A DNA stretch of 64,000 nt from Brevundimonas sp. LM2 (lineage in GTDB: Bacteria > Pseudomonadota > Alphaproteobacteria > Caulobacterales > Caulobacteraceae): assembly GCF_002002865.1 (NCBI RefSeq), contig NZ_CP019508.1, positions 3,204,501 through 3,268,500 of the forward strand, written 5' to 3'. The translations under genes were made by a program, and so were the position numbers. Shown one piece after another: positions 1 through 8,792 of the stretch. Position 1 is the first letter of the stretch. Each line of letters opens with the position of its first letter. The notes below the pieces were generated by a model. That model made no database searches. It saw only the letters and a list, made by a program, of their open reading frames with translations, and was not told the DNA's origin.

Positions 1-213
1 CCTGTAGGGGAACGGTCTTTAGGTCGTCACGACTTCGATGACGGCTCGTTCGTACGGATTTCAGCAAGTACCAATCTGGAAACAGAAGAAGCGCTGGATT
101 GGATTATCTTTCTCGTAGATGCAAAGCGGCGTGAACTCAAAATGCGAGAGGGACGCCGGGCCAAAGAAGCAGAGCAGTCGATGACTGATCGCGTTGCGGA
201 ACTACTGAGCTAG
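1..213 (+). CDS. 3' end of an unknown protein (5' truncated)
   Basis: Frame 1 is open from the window edge to a TAG at 211-213 and gives about 70 residues, ending in a Glu/Arg/Lys-rich, probably helical tail (ALDWIIFLVDAKRRELKMRE near its middle). I do not recognise a family. The base composition is clearly less GC-rich than every other gene in the window, with A/T third positions such as GAA, ATT and CTA, so this looks like foreign DNA, perhaps the end of a genomic island or prophage lying to the left. A 31-base gap separates it from the convergent DUF6338-like gene. That it is coding is supported by the clean frame only. Confidence 0.5.
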   Translation, partial: PVGERSLGRHDFDDGSFVRISASTNLETEEALDWIIFLVDAKRRELKMREGRRAKEAEQSMTDRVAELLS

Positions 214-244
214 CAATTAAATGCACGCCTGAGGGATTCCTTAG

Positions 245-1051
245 CTAGCCCTGCCCCTCCTCAGGAAACTTCGTCTCCGCCTCCAGCAGCGCCGCCTCCT
301 CCTCGGGCGTCAGCTCATCGTCCCCCGCCAGCAGCGCCTCGACATCGAAATAGGGGTTCAGGGCGATGTTCTTGATGTTGGCCGCCTCCAGCATCACGAA
401 GGGGATCATCGACCGGTCGACGGCGACCCGCTCCAGCCCCTCGGGCTTCACCGTCAGCACGAACCGGTCGCAGTCCGACAGGGAGATCGTCTTGATCTCC
501 CCGTCCGCGCCGATCTTCAGGTCGCGGACGATGCCCTCATAGCCCAGATAGCTGCCGTCGGAGCCCAGGTCCGAGACCACGAAGGCGCTGACCACCAGGG
601 CGTCGGAGAAGGCCAGGTCCGCCGTCCAGCCATAGATCAAGGACCGCAGCCGGAACGACTTCTGCGCCCGCCACGCCGCCACCCAGCCGATGCCGAACCC
701 GAGCGCGGTGACCACGGCCAGCGAGACCAGCAGGGCGGCGGCCGTCCCCTGCCCCGGCACGCTGGACGGACTGCGGAACCGCAGTAGCTCCAGATACAGG
801 TTCGGCTCCCACGGCACCGACGCGCACGGCAGGACGCCGCACCACGCCGCCTGACCCGCCAGCAGGATCGCGGCGATCGCATGGGCGATCAGGGCCCCGA
901 AAGTGATCGCGGCCAGGGCGAGAAAGGAGTTGGGTCGCGCGGGCGCCTGCCGGACCGGGCCTCTCAGGGCCCCGAAATAATAGCCGGCGAAGGCGGCGAA
1001 TCCGGGCGCGAGCAGCAGGATCGAAAGAACGAAGCCGAAGCTCGGCGTCAC
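245..1051 (-). CDS. DUF6338-like membrane protein
   Basis: A 268-residue protein with three hydrophobic segments in its first half (about residues 5-27, 43-66 and 105-128) followed by a soluble C-terminal half with short beta-rich stretches and an acidic tail. This architecture resembles the DUF6338 family, which has no known role. The start is GTG at 1051, and its first bases overlap the TGA of the upstream 57-residue gene (GTGA overlap), which suggests translational coupling. It is the last gene of a three-gene minus-strand operon headed by a DsbA/FrnE-type oxidoreductase. The family call is from general resemblance. Confidence 0.7.
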   Translation of the reverse strand: MTPSFGFVLSILLLAPGFAAFAGYYFGALRGPVRQAPARPNSFLALAAITFGALIAHAIAAILLAGQAAWCGVLPCASVPWEPNLYLELLRFRSPSSVPGQGTAAALLVSLAVVTALGFGIGWVAAWRAQKSFRLRSLIYGWTADLAFSDALVVSAFVVSDLGSDGSYLGYEGIVRDLKIGADGEIKTISLSDCDRFVLTVKPEGLERVAVDRSMIPFVMLEAANIKNIALNPYFDVEALLAGDDELTPEEEAALLEAETKFPEEGQG

Positions 1052-1221
1052 TTGGCCTTCAGCGCCGCGGCCTTCTCGTGCAGCCGGCCCAGATCACGCG
1101 GCATGACCAGAAAGACGCCATGCTTGCCGGGCTGGCTGGCCTCACGGACCTTCTCCCACGAGCCATAGGTCTTCAGAAGCCTGCGCCCCGTATCCACCGA
1201 CTGTTTCGTGTTCAGCGTCAT
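1048..1221 (-). CDS. 57-residue hypothetical protein
   Basis: A small frame starting at ATG 1221 and ending in TGA at 1048-1050. The product is basic, with no signal peptide or membrane segment (it begins MTLNTKQSVDTGRRLLKTYG). It starts only 7 bases after the stop of the DsbA-like gene and overlaps the start codon of the DUF6338-like gene by four bases, so it sits exactly where an operon member should. Codon choice matches its neighbours. I do not recognise the family; a small cytoplasmic accessory protein is possible but unsupported. Confidence 0.55.
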   Translation of the reverse strand: MTLNTKQSVDTGRRLLKTYGSWEKVREASQPGKHGVFLVMPRDLGRLHEKAAALKAK

Positions 1222-1228
1222 GGGGTCA

Positions 1229-1921
1229 TTATGGGCGCGATCCGGGTTTAGGCAAGTCCACGGCCTCCGCCGCCATCTTCCGCAACGCCTCCTCGAACAC
1301 CGCCGCCGACTGGCCGCCGCTGATCAGCCACTTCCCCTCCACCACCACGGCCGGGACCGCATTGATCCCGCGCGAGCGCCACAGGTCCTCGGCCGCCCGC
1401 ACCTCGGCGGCATAGAGGTCGTCGGCCAGGACCTCGACGGCCTTGTCCCGGTCCAGCCCGGCCGCCGCCGCCGCGTCGGCCAGCACCACCGCATCCGGCA
1501 GGGCCTTCCCCTCGGTGAAATGGGTGTGGAACAGCGCCGCCTTCAGTGCCCTCTGCTCGCCTGCGCCCACGGTCCCGGCCCAGTGCAGCAGCCGGTGGGC
1601 GTCGAAGGTGTTCCAAATGCGGCTGTCCGCGCCCATCCGCATCTCGAATCCCGGCCAGGCCTCGGCCGCCCGTTCGGTGATCATGGCCCGGTTGGCCGCC
1701 GACTGTTCGGGGGTCGAGCCGTATTTGCGGCCGATATGGTCGACGATGTTCTCCCCCTCGGCGGGCAGGCCGGGGTTCAGCTCGAACGGCTGGAAATGGA
1801 CCTCGGCCTCGATGCCCTCGGCCTTGAGGGTCGCCAGCGCCGCCTCCAGCCCGCCCAGCCCCACCACGCACCAGGGGCAGACGACGTCCGAGACGAAATC
1901 GATATGCAGGGTCTTTGTCAT
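1229..1921 (-). CDS. DsbA family (FrnE-like) oxidoreductase
   Basis: A 230-residue thioredoxin-fold protein of the FrnE/2-hydroxychromene-2-carboxylate isomerase-like DSBA group. The N-terminus carries the redox motif CPWC (Cys15, Cys18) after the first beta strand, followed by the alpha-helical insertion, and the cis-Pro loop region appears as INAVPAVVV near residue 190. I chose ATG 1921 because the frame upstream runs into an intergenic repeat; the protein then begins directly at the first strand, as usual for FrnE. No signal peptide is seen, so it is probably cytoplasmic. It heads a tight three-gene operon with two unknown genes. Confidence 0.88.
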   Translation of the reverse strand: MTKTLHIDFVSDVVCPWCVVGLGGLEAALATLKAEGIEAEVHFQPFELNPGLPAEGENIVDHIGRKYGSTPEQSAANRAMITERAAEAWPGFEMRMGADSRIWNTFDAHRLLHWAGTVGAGEQRALKAALFHTHFTEGKALPDAVVLADAAAAAGLDRDKAVEVLADDLYAAEVRAAEDLWRSRGINAVPAVVVEGKWLISGGQSAAVFEEALRKMAAEAVDLPKPGSRP

Positions 1922-1937
1922 GGGAGGGCATATAGTC

Positions 1938-2150
1938 GTCACCCTCTCCCGGCGGGAGAGGGCTTGAGGCTCGGTGAGCGCAGCGAGCCGCCAGCCGAAA
2001 GGGTGATGGGCTTCTGCTGAAGTGGGCGAAAGCCGCGCCACCGTCCGTGCGACGGCTCACGCCGACTTACCACCCGCCCCTCACCCTTTCGCGCAAGTCT
2101 GATCGCCTTCGGCGCTCAGGCGCTCAAGCCCTCTCCCGCCGGGAGATTGT
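1938..2150. repeat. Inverted-repeat intergenic element
   Basis: The gap between the DsbA-like gene and fmt (1922-2358) holds no convincing gene. It starts with a CCCTCTCCCGGCGGGAGAGGG hairpin-type unit near 1942-1962 followed by GCTTGAGG and, further on, GAAAGGGTGA near 1997. A second, oppositely oriented copy occupies about 2078-2146 (TCACCCTTTC, then CTCAAGCCCTCTCCCGCCGG). The two halves form a REP/BIME-like pair. A related G/C hairpin pair flanks folC at 5990-6165. Bases 2151-2358 are fmt leader, with a short tandem repeat (CGGGTCGGA twice near 2262-2281) and nothing else recognised. Confidence 0.6.
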
Positions 2151-2358
2151 GACCGCAGACCATGTCTCCCGTGCCCCCACCTACGTCCGATTCTGACGCA
2201 CCTGTGTGCCAGAGTGCCGTCCGGGATCAACGCAGGGCGGAGACGCGAACGGAACAGGCGAACGGGTCGGACGGGTCGGACGGTGTTTTTCCGACCGCTC
2301 CCATGCCTCCGGGGTTGCCCGACTGGCGCCGAAGGGGCGGCGCGACTAGAGACAGGCC

Positions 2359-3285
2359 ATGCGCCTCGCCTTCATGGGTACCCCCGACTTCGCCGTGCCG
2401 TCCCTGGCCGAACTGATCGCCAGCGGCCATGAGGTCGTGGCCGTCTATTCCCAGCCGCCCAAGCCGAAGGGCCGGGGCCAGAAGCTGACCCCCTCGCCGG
2501 TCCACGCCTTCGCCGAGACCATGGGCCTGCCGGTCTTCACCCCCGCCTCGATGAAGGCCCGGGACGCCATCGAGACCTTCGCCAGCCTCGATCTCGATGC
2601 CGCCTGCGTCGTCGCCTATGGCCAGATCCTCAAGCCCGAGGTCCTGGCCGCGCCCCGGCTCGGCTGTTTCAACCTGCACGGCTCGCTGCTGCCGCGCTGG
2701 CGGGGGGCGGCGCCGGTGCAGCGGGCGATCATGGCCGGGGACCGCCAGACCGGGGTCCAGATCATGCGCATGTCCGAGGGCCTCGACGAGGGGGCCATCC
2801 TGCTGTCCGAGGTGCTGCCGATCCAGCCCGACGACACCGCCGCCACCCTGTCCGATCGCATGGCCACCACCGGCGCCACCCTGTGGACCCGGGCCCTGGC
2901 CGCGATCGAACGCGGCGGCGTGACCGAGACCGAACAGGTCGGCGAGGTCACCTATGCGAAGAAGATCACGCCCGCCGAGGCGCGCATCGACTGGACCCGT
3001 CCCGCCGCCGAGCTGGACTGCCACATCCGCGGCTTGGCCCCGTTCCCCGGGGCCTGGTTCGAGGCCCCGGGTCCCGACGGCCCCGTCCGGATCAAGGCCC
3101 TGATGTCCCGGCCCAGCCTGAAGGGCGCGGGCGCGCCCGGCGAGGTGCTGGACGACGAGCTGCTGATCGGCACGGGCAACGGCGCCGTGCGCCTGCTGCG
3201 GGTCCAGCGCGAAGGCAAGGCGGCCCAGGGGCCGGGCGACTTCCTGCGCGGCTTTCCCCTGCCGGTTGGGACGATCCTGGGCTGA
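2359..3285 (+). CDS. fmt: Methionyl-tRNA formyltransferase
   Basis: A 308-residue Fmt. It formylates the amino group of Met-tRNAfMet using 10-formyl-tetrahydrofolate so that translation can initiate. The N-terminal Rossmann domain opens with [16 protein letters not shown]. The catalytic signature [19 protein letters not shown] carries Asn105 and His107, and the downstream DEGAIL segment follows, with the C-terminal OB-like domain after residue ~210. Length is normal. Its stop overlaps the truA start (TGATG), a common pairing. The usual partner def (peptide deformylase) is not next to it here. Confidence 0.97.
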   Translation: MRLAFMGTPDFAVPSLAELIASGHEVVAVYSQPPKPKGRGQKLTPSPVHAFAETMGLPVFTPASMKARDAIETFASLDLDAACVVAYGQILKPEVLAAPRLGCFNLHGSLLPRWRGAAPVQRAIMAGDRQTGVQIMRMSEGLDEGAILLSEVLPIQPDDTAATLSDRMATTGATLWTRALAAIERGGVTETEQVGEVTYAKKITPAEARIDWTRPAAELDCHIRGLAPFPGAWFEAPGPDGPVRIKALMSRPSLKGAGAPGEVLDDELLIGTGNGAVRLLRVQREGKAAQGPGDFLRGFPLPVGTILG

Positions 3286-4028
3286 TGCCGCGCTATCGGC
3301 TGACGCTGGAGTACGACGGCGGCCCCTATGCGGGCTTCCAGGCCCAGGACGGCCTGCCGACGGTCCAGGGGGTGGTCGAGACCGCCGTGGCGGCCTTCTG
3401 CGGCCAGACCGTCCGCATCGCCGCCGCCGGCCGTACCGACAGCGGGGTCCACGCCACCGGCCAGGTCGCCCATGTCGATCTGCAGAAAGACTGGCCGGCC
3501 GCCACCGTGATGAACGCCCTGAACGCCCACATGGTGCGGGAGGGGGTGGCCGTGCTGGACTGTCAGGCCGTGGCCGACGACTGGCACGCCCGCTTCTCGG
3601 CCACCGGGCGGCGCTATCTGTACCGGATCCTGAACCGGCCGGGCCGTCCGGCGCTGGAACGGGGCAGGGTCTGGCACGTGCGCCGGCCACTGGACGTGAT
3701 CGCCATGCAGGCGGGGGCCCAGCACCTGACCGGCCACCACGACTTCACCACCTTCCGCGACCTGGCCTGCCAGTCGAAATCGCCGGAGAAGACCCTGGAC
3801 GTGGCCCGGGTCACCGCCGTCGGTGAGGAGGTGCATCTGGTGTTCGAGGCCCGATCGTTCCTGCACCGCCAGGTCCGCTCGATGACGGGCACCCTGGTCG
3901 AGGTCGGTCTGGGCCGCTGGTCCCCCGAGGACGTGAAGACGGCGCTGGCGGCCCGGGATCGCACGGCCTGCGGGCCGGTGTCGCCGTCGGATGGGCTGTA
4001 TCTGACGGGGGTGGCCTATGACGCATAG
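3285..4028 (+). CDS. truA: tRNA pseudouridine(38-40) synthase
   Basis: A 247-residue TruA, which isomerises uridines 38-40 in the anticodon stem-loop of many tRNAs. The catalytic aspartate is Asp52 in the motif AAGRTDSGVHATGQV; the C-terminal RSFLHRQVRSM segment and GLYLTGV end are also family typical. The start ATG at 3285 shares one base with the fmt stop, which predicts translational coupling in an fmt-truA transcript. The transcript ends at a strong hairpin immediately downstream. Confidence 0.97.
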   Translation: MPRYRLTLEYDGGPYAGFQAQDGLPTVQGVVETAVAAFCGQTVRIAAAGRTDSGVHATGQVAHVDLQKDWPAATVMNALNAHMVREGVAVLDCQAVADDWHARFSATGRRYLYRILNRPGRPALERGRVWHVRRPLDVIAMQAGAQHLTGHHDFTTFRDLACQSKSPEKTLDVARVTAVGEEVHLVFEARSFLHRQVRSMTGTLVEVGLGRWSPEDVKTALAARDRTACGPVSPSDGLYLTGVAYDA

Positions 4029-4030
4029 AC

Positions 4031-4062
4031 AAAGAGCCCGCCGGGTGCCGGCGGGCTCTTCA
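4031..4062. terminator. Bidirectional intrinsic terminator
   Basis: Inverted repeat AAGAGCCCGCCGG / CCGGCGGGCTCTT with a 3-base loop lies between the convergent truA and entericidin genes. On the minus strand the stem is followed by TTTGTCT, on the plus strand by TTCATTC, so it can serve both, better for the minus strand. Confidence 0.8.
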
Positions 4063-4082
4063 TTCGATCGACGCGGGGTCGA

Positions 4083-4220
4083 TCAGTTCTTGGCTTGCTC
4101 GGCACCGGTCGAGACGGCCGAACCGGCGGCCGAGACGTCGCGGCCGACGCCGGACACGGTGTTGCAGGCCGACACGGCCAGGGCGGCGGCGACGATGGAC
4201 AGGGCGACGATCTTCTTCAT
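4083..4220 (-). CDS. Entericidin-type small lipoprotein
   Basis: A 45-residue precursor: MKKIVALS basic start, a hydrophobic segment, and lipobox SAC with the acylated cysteine at residue 19, leaving a mature peptide of about 27 residues rich in Gly, Ser and Ala. This is the pattern of the EcnA/EcnB entericidin family of small envelope lipoproteins, first described as an antidote/toxin pair in enterobacteria; in alphaproteobacteria usually only one such gene is found and its role is not clear. ATG 4220 is preceded by a good ribosome site (GGAG about 9 bases upstream). Its 3' end faces the terminator shared with truA. Confidence 0.88.
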   Translation of the reverse strand: MKKIVALSIVAAALAVSACNTVSGVGRDVSAAGSAVSTGAEQAKN

Positions 4221-4313
4221 GGGGAGGACTCCAAACAGTGAAGCTGTGCAAACGCCAAGCGTCACCGCAGGTTCCATATTCATCCGCAGCCCCAATCTGA
4301 TAGGTCTGAGCGC

Positions 4314-5984
4314 ATGACCGACACCCGCGCCCAACCCGCCGGAACCGCCGCCCGCCGCCTGGTGGAGACCCTTGCGCTGAACGGCGTGACACGGGTCTTC
4401 TGCGTGCCGGGCGAGAGCTATCTGGCCGTGCTGGACGCCCTGGTCGACCACCCGGAGATCGAGGTCGTCACCTGCCGCCACGAGGCCGGGGCCGCCAACA
4501 TGGCCGAGGCCTATGGCAAGCTGACCGGCCGGCCCGGCATCTGCATGGTCACGCGGGGTCCGGGGGCCACCCACGCCTCGATCGGCGTCCATACGGCGCA
4601 TCAGGACTCGACGCCGATGATCCTGTTCGTCGGCCAGATCGCCCTGACCGACCGGGGCCGGGGGGCGTTCCAAGAGGTCGACTACCGCGAGGTGTTCGGC
4701 GGTCTGGCCAAATGGGCGACCGAGATCGAAAGCCCCGAGCGCACCGTCGAGATCGTCGAGCGCGCCTTCGCCACCGCCCTGCAGGGGCGGATGGGACCGG
4801 TCGTCATCGCCCTGCCCGAGGACCTTCTGCATGAGGCCGGCGGGGCGGAACCGCTGCGCCCGGTAGTGCCGGCCAGGGCCGGTCTGGACCCGGCCTTCCT
4901 GACCGATCTGGGCGAGCGCCTGTCTCAGGCCGAACGCCCCCTGCTGGTGCTGGGCGGGTCGGGCTGGACCGAGGAAGCCGCCGCGGCGATCGGCGACTGG
5001 TCCGAGCGTCTCGGCCTGCCCGTCGCCCTGTCGTTCCGCAGGAAGGACATCCTGTCCAACGACCGGCCCAACTATGCCGGCGACCTCGGCCTGGGCTGCA
5101 ATCCGGAGCTGATGAAGCGGGCCAAGGACGCCGACCTGCTGATCGCCGTCGGGGCCCGGTTGGGCGAGAACCCGACCCAAGGCTATACCCTGTTCACCCG
5201 CGACCACACGGCCCGGACCCTGGTCCACATCCATCCGGGGCCGGAGGAGCTTGGGCGGGTCTGGACGCCGCTGATCTCGGCCTGTGCCGACAACAGCCTG
5301 GCCGCCCACGCCCTGGCGACGCTGGAGCCCGGTCGCGCCTGGCATGAGCAGGCTCAGGCCGCCCACGCCCACTACCAGGCCTTCTCGACGCCGGTGCCGG
5401 TCACCGGCGCGGTCAATATGTCGGAGTGCATGGCGCACCTGGGCGAGGTCCTGCCGCCGACCGCCATGGTCACCAATGGCGCGGGCAATTTCGCCGCCTG
5501 GCTGCACCGCTTCTACCGCCACCGGGCCTGCCGCACCCAGCTGGCCCCGACCTCGGGGGCCATGGGCTATGGCTATCCCGCCGCCGTCGCGGCCAAGTCC
5601 CTGTATCCCGATCGGGAGGTCATCTGCGTTGCGGGGGACGGCGACTTCCTGATGACCGGCCAAGAGCTGGCCACGGCCGTCCAGCACGGCATCAACACCC
5701 TGGTCATCGTCGTCGACAACGCCACCTATGGCACGATCCGCATGCACCAGGAGGGGCACTATCCCCGCCGGATCATGGCCACCGATTTGACGAACCCCGA
5801 CTTCGTCAAATACGCCGAGGCCTTCGGGGCCTTCGCCGTCCGCTGCGACACCACAGAGGCCTTCCCCGCCGCGCTTCAGGCGGCCCGCGAGGCGACGCGC
5901 GACCGGCCGGCGCTGATCCACCTGATCACCTCGGCCGAGGACATCGCCCCGAACCGGACGATCACGGGGCTGCGGAAAGGCTAG
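4314..5984 (+). CDS. ThDP-dependent enzyme, acetolactate synthase large-subunit-like
   Basis: A 556-residue three-domain thiamine-diphosphate enzyme. The N-terminal PYR domain has the catalytic Glu in CRHEAGAANMAEAYG (about residue 60), the central domain follows from about residue 190, and the C-terminal PP domain has the ThDP/Mg motif GDGDFLMT with a matching Asn in DNATYG. It belongs to the broad acetolactate synthase/benzoylformate decarboxylase group, but the frame gives no clear substrate. No acetolactate synthase regulatory subunit (ilvH) or isoleucine/valine gene is nearby, so a stand-alone decarboxylase or carboligase is as likely as branched-chain amino acid synthesis. Confidence 0.85.
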   Translation: MTDTRAQPAGTAARRLVETLALNGVTRVFCVPGESYLAVLDALVDHPEIEVVTCRHEAGAANMAEAYGKLTGRPGICMVTRGPGATHASIGVHTAHQDSTPMILFVGQIALTDRGRGAFQEVDYREVFGGLAKWATEIESPERTVEIVERAFATALQGRMGPVVIALPEDLLHEAGGAEPLRPVVPARAGLDPAFLTDLGERLSQAERPLLVLGGSGWTEEAAAAIGDWSERLGLPVALSFRRKDILSNDRPNYAGDLGLGCNPELMKRAKDADLLIAVGARLGENPTQGYTLFTRDHTARTLVHIHPGPEELGRVWTPLISACADNSLAAHALATLEPGRAWHEQAQAAHAHYQAFSTPVPVTGAVNMSECMAHLGEVLPPTAMVTNGAGNFAAWLHRFYRHRACRTQLAPTSGAMGYGYPAAVAAKSLYPDREVICVAGDGDFLMTGQELATAVQHGINTLVIVVDNATYGTIRMHQEGHYPRRIMATDLTNPDFVKYAEAFGAFAVRCDTTEAFPAALQAAREATRDRPALIHLITSAEDIAPNRTITGLRKG

Positions 5985-5989
5985 CGAAG

Positions 5990-6165
5990 CCCTTCCCCCA
6001 TTCTTCATGGGGGAAAGCGGCCCGTCGATCGCGAAGCGATCCAGGGCCGATGGGGGAAGTTTAGCTTGCCTTGGTGAAAGGAAGAACAGGCTCCCCCATC
6101 CGTCCTGTTCTCGCTTCGCTCGAAGACGGACGGCTTTCCCCCGCGAAGGGCGGGGGAAGGACTTA
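5990..6165. repeat. Paired hairpin repeats in the 3' gap of folC
   Basis: Between two convergent genes lie a CTTCCCCCAT/ATGGGGGAA hairpin (5992-6015), a second ATGGGGGAAG unit near 6050, an opposed CTCCCCCATCCGTC unit near 6092, and a TTTCCCCC/GGGGGAAG hairpin at about 6134-6160. These look like interspersed palindromic repeats that may also act as transcription ends for both genes. No open frame with normal codon use is present. Confidence 0.5.
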
Positions 6166-7440
6166 GGTCGGCGACGTCTCTTCCGACGCCCCCAGCACCT
6201 CGCCGGCCAGGTACAGGGAGCCGCAGATGACCACCCGGCCCGCCCCCAGCCGCAGCGCCCGGCTCAGCGCCGCCTCGACGGAGGAGGAGCTCTGGGCCCC
6301 CAGGCCGTGGCCACGCGCGACCGCCGCCAGGGCCGAGGGGTCGGCCGCGGCCCCCTCGAAGCCGACGGTGAAGACATGGGCCTGCGACCCCCGCAGCGCC
6401 TCGAAGAAGCCGGCGTGGTCCTTATTGGCCAGCATGCCGACGATCAGGGCCAGGGGCCGGGGGGCCTTGGCCTGGCGCTCGGCCAGGGTCTCGGCCAGGG
6501 CGCGGGCGGCATGCGGATTGTGCCCCCCGTCCAGCCACAGCTCCGCCTCGGCCGCCCGCGCCATCGCGCCATAGGGTCCGGCGCTCAACCGCTGCATCCG
6601 CGCCGGCCAGGTCGCCCCCGCCACCCCCGCCGCGATCGCCGTCTCCGGCAGATCCAGCTCCAACGCCACGGCCACGGCCAGACCCGCATTGGCGATCTGG
6701 TGCGGGCCGCGCAGGCCGGGCGCGGGCAGGTCGAGGAACCGCTCCTGATCCTGGAACACCATGCCGCCGCGCTCGGCCCAGGCGTCGAAGTCGGTGCCCA
6801 TGACCGTCAGGGGCGTCAGCACCGAGGCGGCGCGCGCCTCGATCACCGCCATGGCCGCCTCGCTCTGACGCGCCACGATGCCCCGCGCCCCGGCCTTCAG
6901 GATGCCCGCCTTCTCGCCGGCGATGCCCTCGATCGCCGTGCCCAGGAACTCGGCGTGGTCGTAGTCGATGGGGGCGATGACGCTGAGCAGCGGCCGGTCG
7001 ATGATGTTGGTCGCGTCCAGGCTCCCGCCCAGCCCGACCTCGACGATGGCCAGGTCGGCCGGGACCTGGGACATGGCGACGAAGGCGGCGGCGGTGGTGC
7101 TTTCGAACACCGTCGCCTCGACGCCCCGCACGGCCTCGATCCGGTCCAGGACGGCCGACAGCCGTTCGTCGGAGATCAGCGCGCCCGCCAGCCGGATGCG
7201 CTCGTTGAACCGCACCAGATGCGGCGAGGTATAGGTGTGGACCTTCAGTCCGGCCGCCTCGGCCATGGCGCGCAGGAAGGCGATGGTCGAGCCCTTGCCA
7301 TTGGTCCCGGCGACATGGACCACCGGCGGCAGCTGCATCTGGGGCTGGCCCAGGACGGCGCACAGCGTGCGCATGCGGTCCAAGGACAGATCGATCTTCT
7401 GCGGGTGACGGGCCAACAGGCGGGCGGAGACGGGATCCAT
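6163..7440 (-). CDS. folC: Bifunctional folylpolyglutamate/dihydrofolate synthase
   Basis: A 425-residue Mur-ligase-fold enzyme that adds glutamate to dihydropteroate and then to tetrahydrofolates, making folates that are retained in the cell. The P-loop is VAGTNGKGST (about residues 43-52), followed by YTSPHLVRFNERI, the FolC signature, and the ATP/Mg region YDHAEFLG near residue 200; the glutamate-ligase domain follows LDGGHNPHAA. It ends the minus-strand run trpF-trpB-trpA-accD-folC common in alphaproteobacteria, but here a plus-strand DoxX-like gene lies between accD and folC. Confidence 0.96.
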   Translation of the reverse strand: MDPVSARLLARHPQKIDLSLDRMRTLCAVLGQPQMQLPPVVHVAGTNGKGSTIAFLRAMAEAAGLKVHTYTSPHLVRFNERIRLAGALISDERLSAVLDRIEAVRGVEATVFESTTAAAFVAMSQVPADLAIVEVGLGGSLDATNIIDRPLLSVIAPIDYDHAEFLGTAIEGIAGEKAGILKAGARGIVARQSEAAMAVIEARAASVLTPLTVMGTDFDAWAERGGMVFQDQERFLDLPAPGLRGPHQIANAGLAVAVALELDLPETAIAAGVAGATWPARMQRLSAGPYGAMARAAEAELWLDGGHNPHAARALAETLAERQAKAPRPLALIVGMLANKDHAGFFEALRGSQAHVFTVGFEGAAADPSALAAVARGHGLGAQSSSSVEAALSRALRLGAGRVVICGSLYLAGEVLGASEETSPT

Positions 7441-7491
7441 GCGCTGTCTTTACCCTGTCGCGGTCGCGAAGGGAGGGCGTAAGCTGATCGA

Positions 7492-7887
7492 ATGACGATC
7501 CGTATGCTGTTCCGCTGGCTTCTGGCCACGATCTTCCTCGTCGCCGGGATCCTACATCTGGCGGTCACCGAGCCGTTCATGGACATCGCACCGAATTGGG
7601 TGCCTTACGGGCGACAGGTCATCCTGCTGACCGGACTGGCCGAGATCGCCGGGGCGGTGGGGCTCATCATTCCACGTGCGCGCAAGGCGGCGGGCATCGG
7701 TCTGGCGCTCTATGCGATCTGCGTGTTCCCCGCGAACATCCATCACGCTCAGATCGACCTGGACCGCGCCCAGCCCTTGCTGGGCTGGGCCTATCACGGC
7801 CCGCGCCTGCTGTTTCAGCCGGTCATCGTCTGGTGGGCGCTGTGGGTCGGCGAGGTGATCGACTGGCCGTTCTGGAGGCGCGCCTAG
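7492..7887 (+). CDS. DoxX-like four-helix membrane protein
   Basis: A 131-residue inner-membrane protein with four predicted membrane helices (about residues 7-25, 43-60, 66-82 and 103-120), consistent with the DoxX/SURF4 fold. The function of this family is variable and mostly unknown. It is read opposite to accD and folC and inserted between them; its last four bases overlap the end of accD. A 51-base gap to folC must hold both promoters. Confidence 0.78.
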   Translation: MTIRMLFRWLLATIFLVAGILHLAVTEPFMDIAPNWVPYGRQVILLTGLAEIAGAVGLIIPRARKAAGIGLALYAICVFPANIHHAQIDLDRAQPLLGWAYHGPRLLFQPVIVWWALWVGEVIDWPFWRRA

Positions 7888-8783
7888 GCCGCCTGACGCC
7901 GTCCGCCCATCAGCATCGACAGGATCTTGCCCAGGGTCTCGGGCAGGTCGGCGCGGGCGACCACGCGGTCGACCATGCCCTTCTCCTGCAGGTACTCCGA
8001 TCGCTGGAAGCCGGGCGGCAGTTTCTCGCGGATGGTGGTCTCGATGACGCGCGGACCGGCGAAACCGATCAGCGCCCCGGGCTCGGCCAGATGCACGTCG
8101 CCCAGCATGGCGTAGCTGGCCGTGACCCCGCCGGTCGTCGGATCGGTCAGGACCACGACATAGGGCAGTTGCGCGTCCTTCAGCTCCTGAACCGCCAGGG
8201 TGGTGCGCGCCATCTGCATCAGGGACAGGGCCCCCTCCTGCATCCGCGCGCCGCCCGCGGCGGTGAAACAGACCAGGGGCACCTCGCGCGCGATCGCGGC
8301 GCGGGCGGCGGCGATGAAGCCCTCGCCCGCCGCCATGCCCAGCGAGCCGCCCATGAAGGAAAAGTCCTGGACCACCGCCACGGCCGGGGTGCCGCCGATG
8401 TCGCCGAAGCCGATCGACATGGCGTCCTTCAGGCCGGTGGCCTTGCGGGCCGCGATCAGCCGCTCGCGATAGGGCTTGCCGTCCGAGAATTTCAGCGGGT
8501 CCTCGGCCACCTCGGGCGAGGCGATCGGCTCATACTCGCCGCCGTCGAAGGTGTAGCCCAGCCGTTTGGCGGCATTGATCCGCATGTGGCGGCCCGACGG
8601 GGTCACCCACAGGGCGGTCTCCAGATCGGGGCGGTACAGCATGTCGCCGCTGTCGGGATCCTTGACCCACAGATTGTCCGGCGTCTCGCGCCGGCTGACG
8701 ATCTTGCGCACGCCCGGGGCGAAGCGGCTGAGCCAGCCGCCGCGCTTTTCCTGGAGGGCTTTGGGAGGGGTCTTGTCGGGCAT
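7884..8783 (-). CDS. accD: Acetyl-CoA carboxylase carboxyltransferase beta subunit, no zinc ribbon cysteines
   Basis: A 299-residue AccD, which with AccA moves the carboxyl group from carboxybiotin to acetyl-CoA in fatty acid synthesis. The crotonase-like carboxyltransferase core is intact ([55 protein letters not shown]). Oddity: the N-terminal Cys4 zinc ribbon known from E. coli is still alignable ([10 protein letters not shown] ... [11 protein letters not shown]), but all four cysteine positions read Asp42, Ser45, Thr61 and Gly64. The fold can be followed but zinc cannot be bound in the usual way. It is separated from trpA by 9 bases and is presumably co-transcribed with the trp genes. Confidence 0.95.
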   Translation of the reverse strand: MPDKTPPKALQEKRGGWLSRFAPGVRKIVSRRETPDNLWVKDPDSGDMLYRPDLETALWVTPSGRHMRINAAKRLGYTFDGGEYEPIASPEVAEDPLKFSDGKPYRERLIAARKATGLKDAMSIGFGDIGGTPAVAVVQDFSFMGGSLGMAAGEGFIAAARAAIAREVPLVCFTAAGGARMQEGALSLMQMARTTLAVQELKDAQLPYVVVLTDPTTGGVTASYAMLGDVHLAEPGALIGFAGPRVIETTIREKLPPGFQRSEYLQEKGMVDRVVARADLPETLGKILSMLMGGRRQAA

Positions 8784-8792
8784 GGGGGTCTC

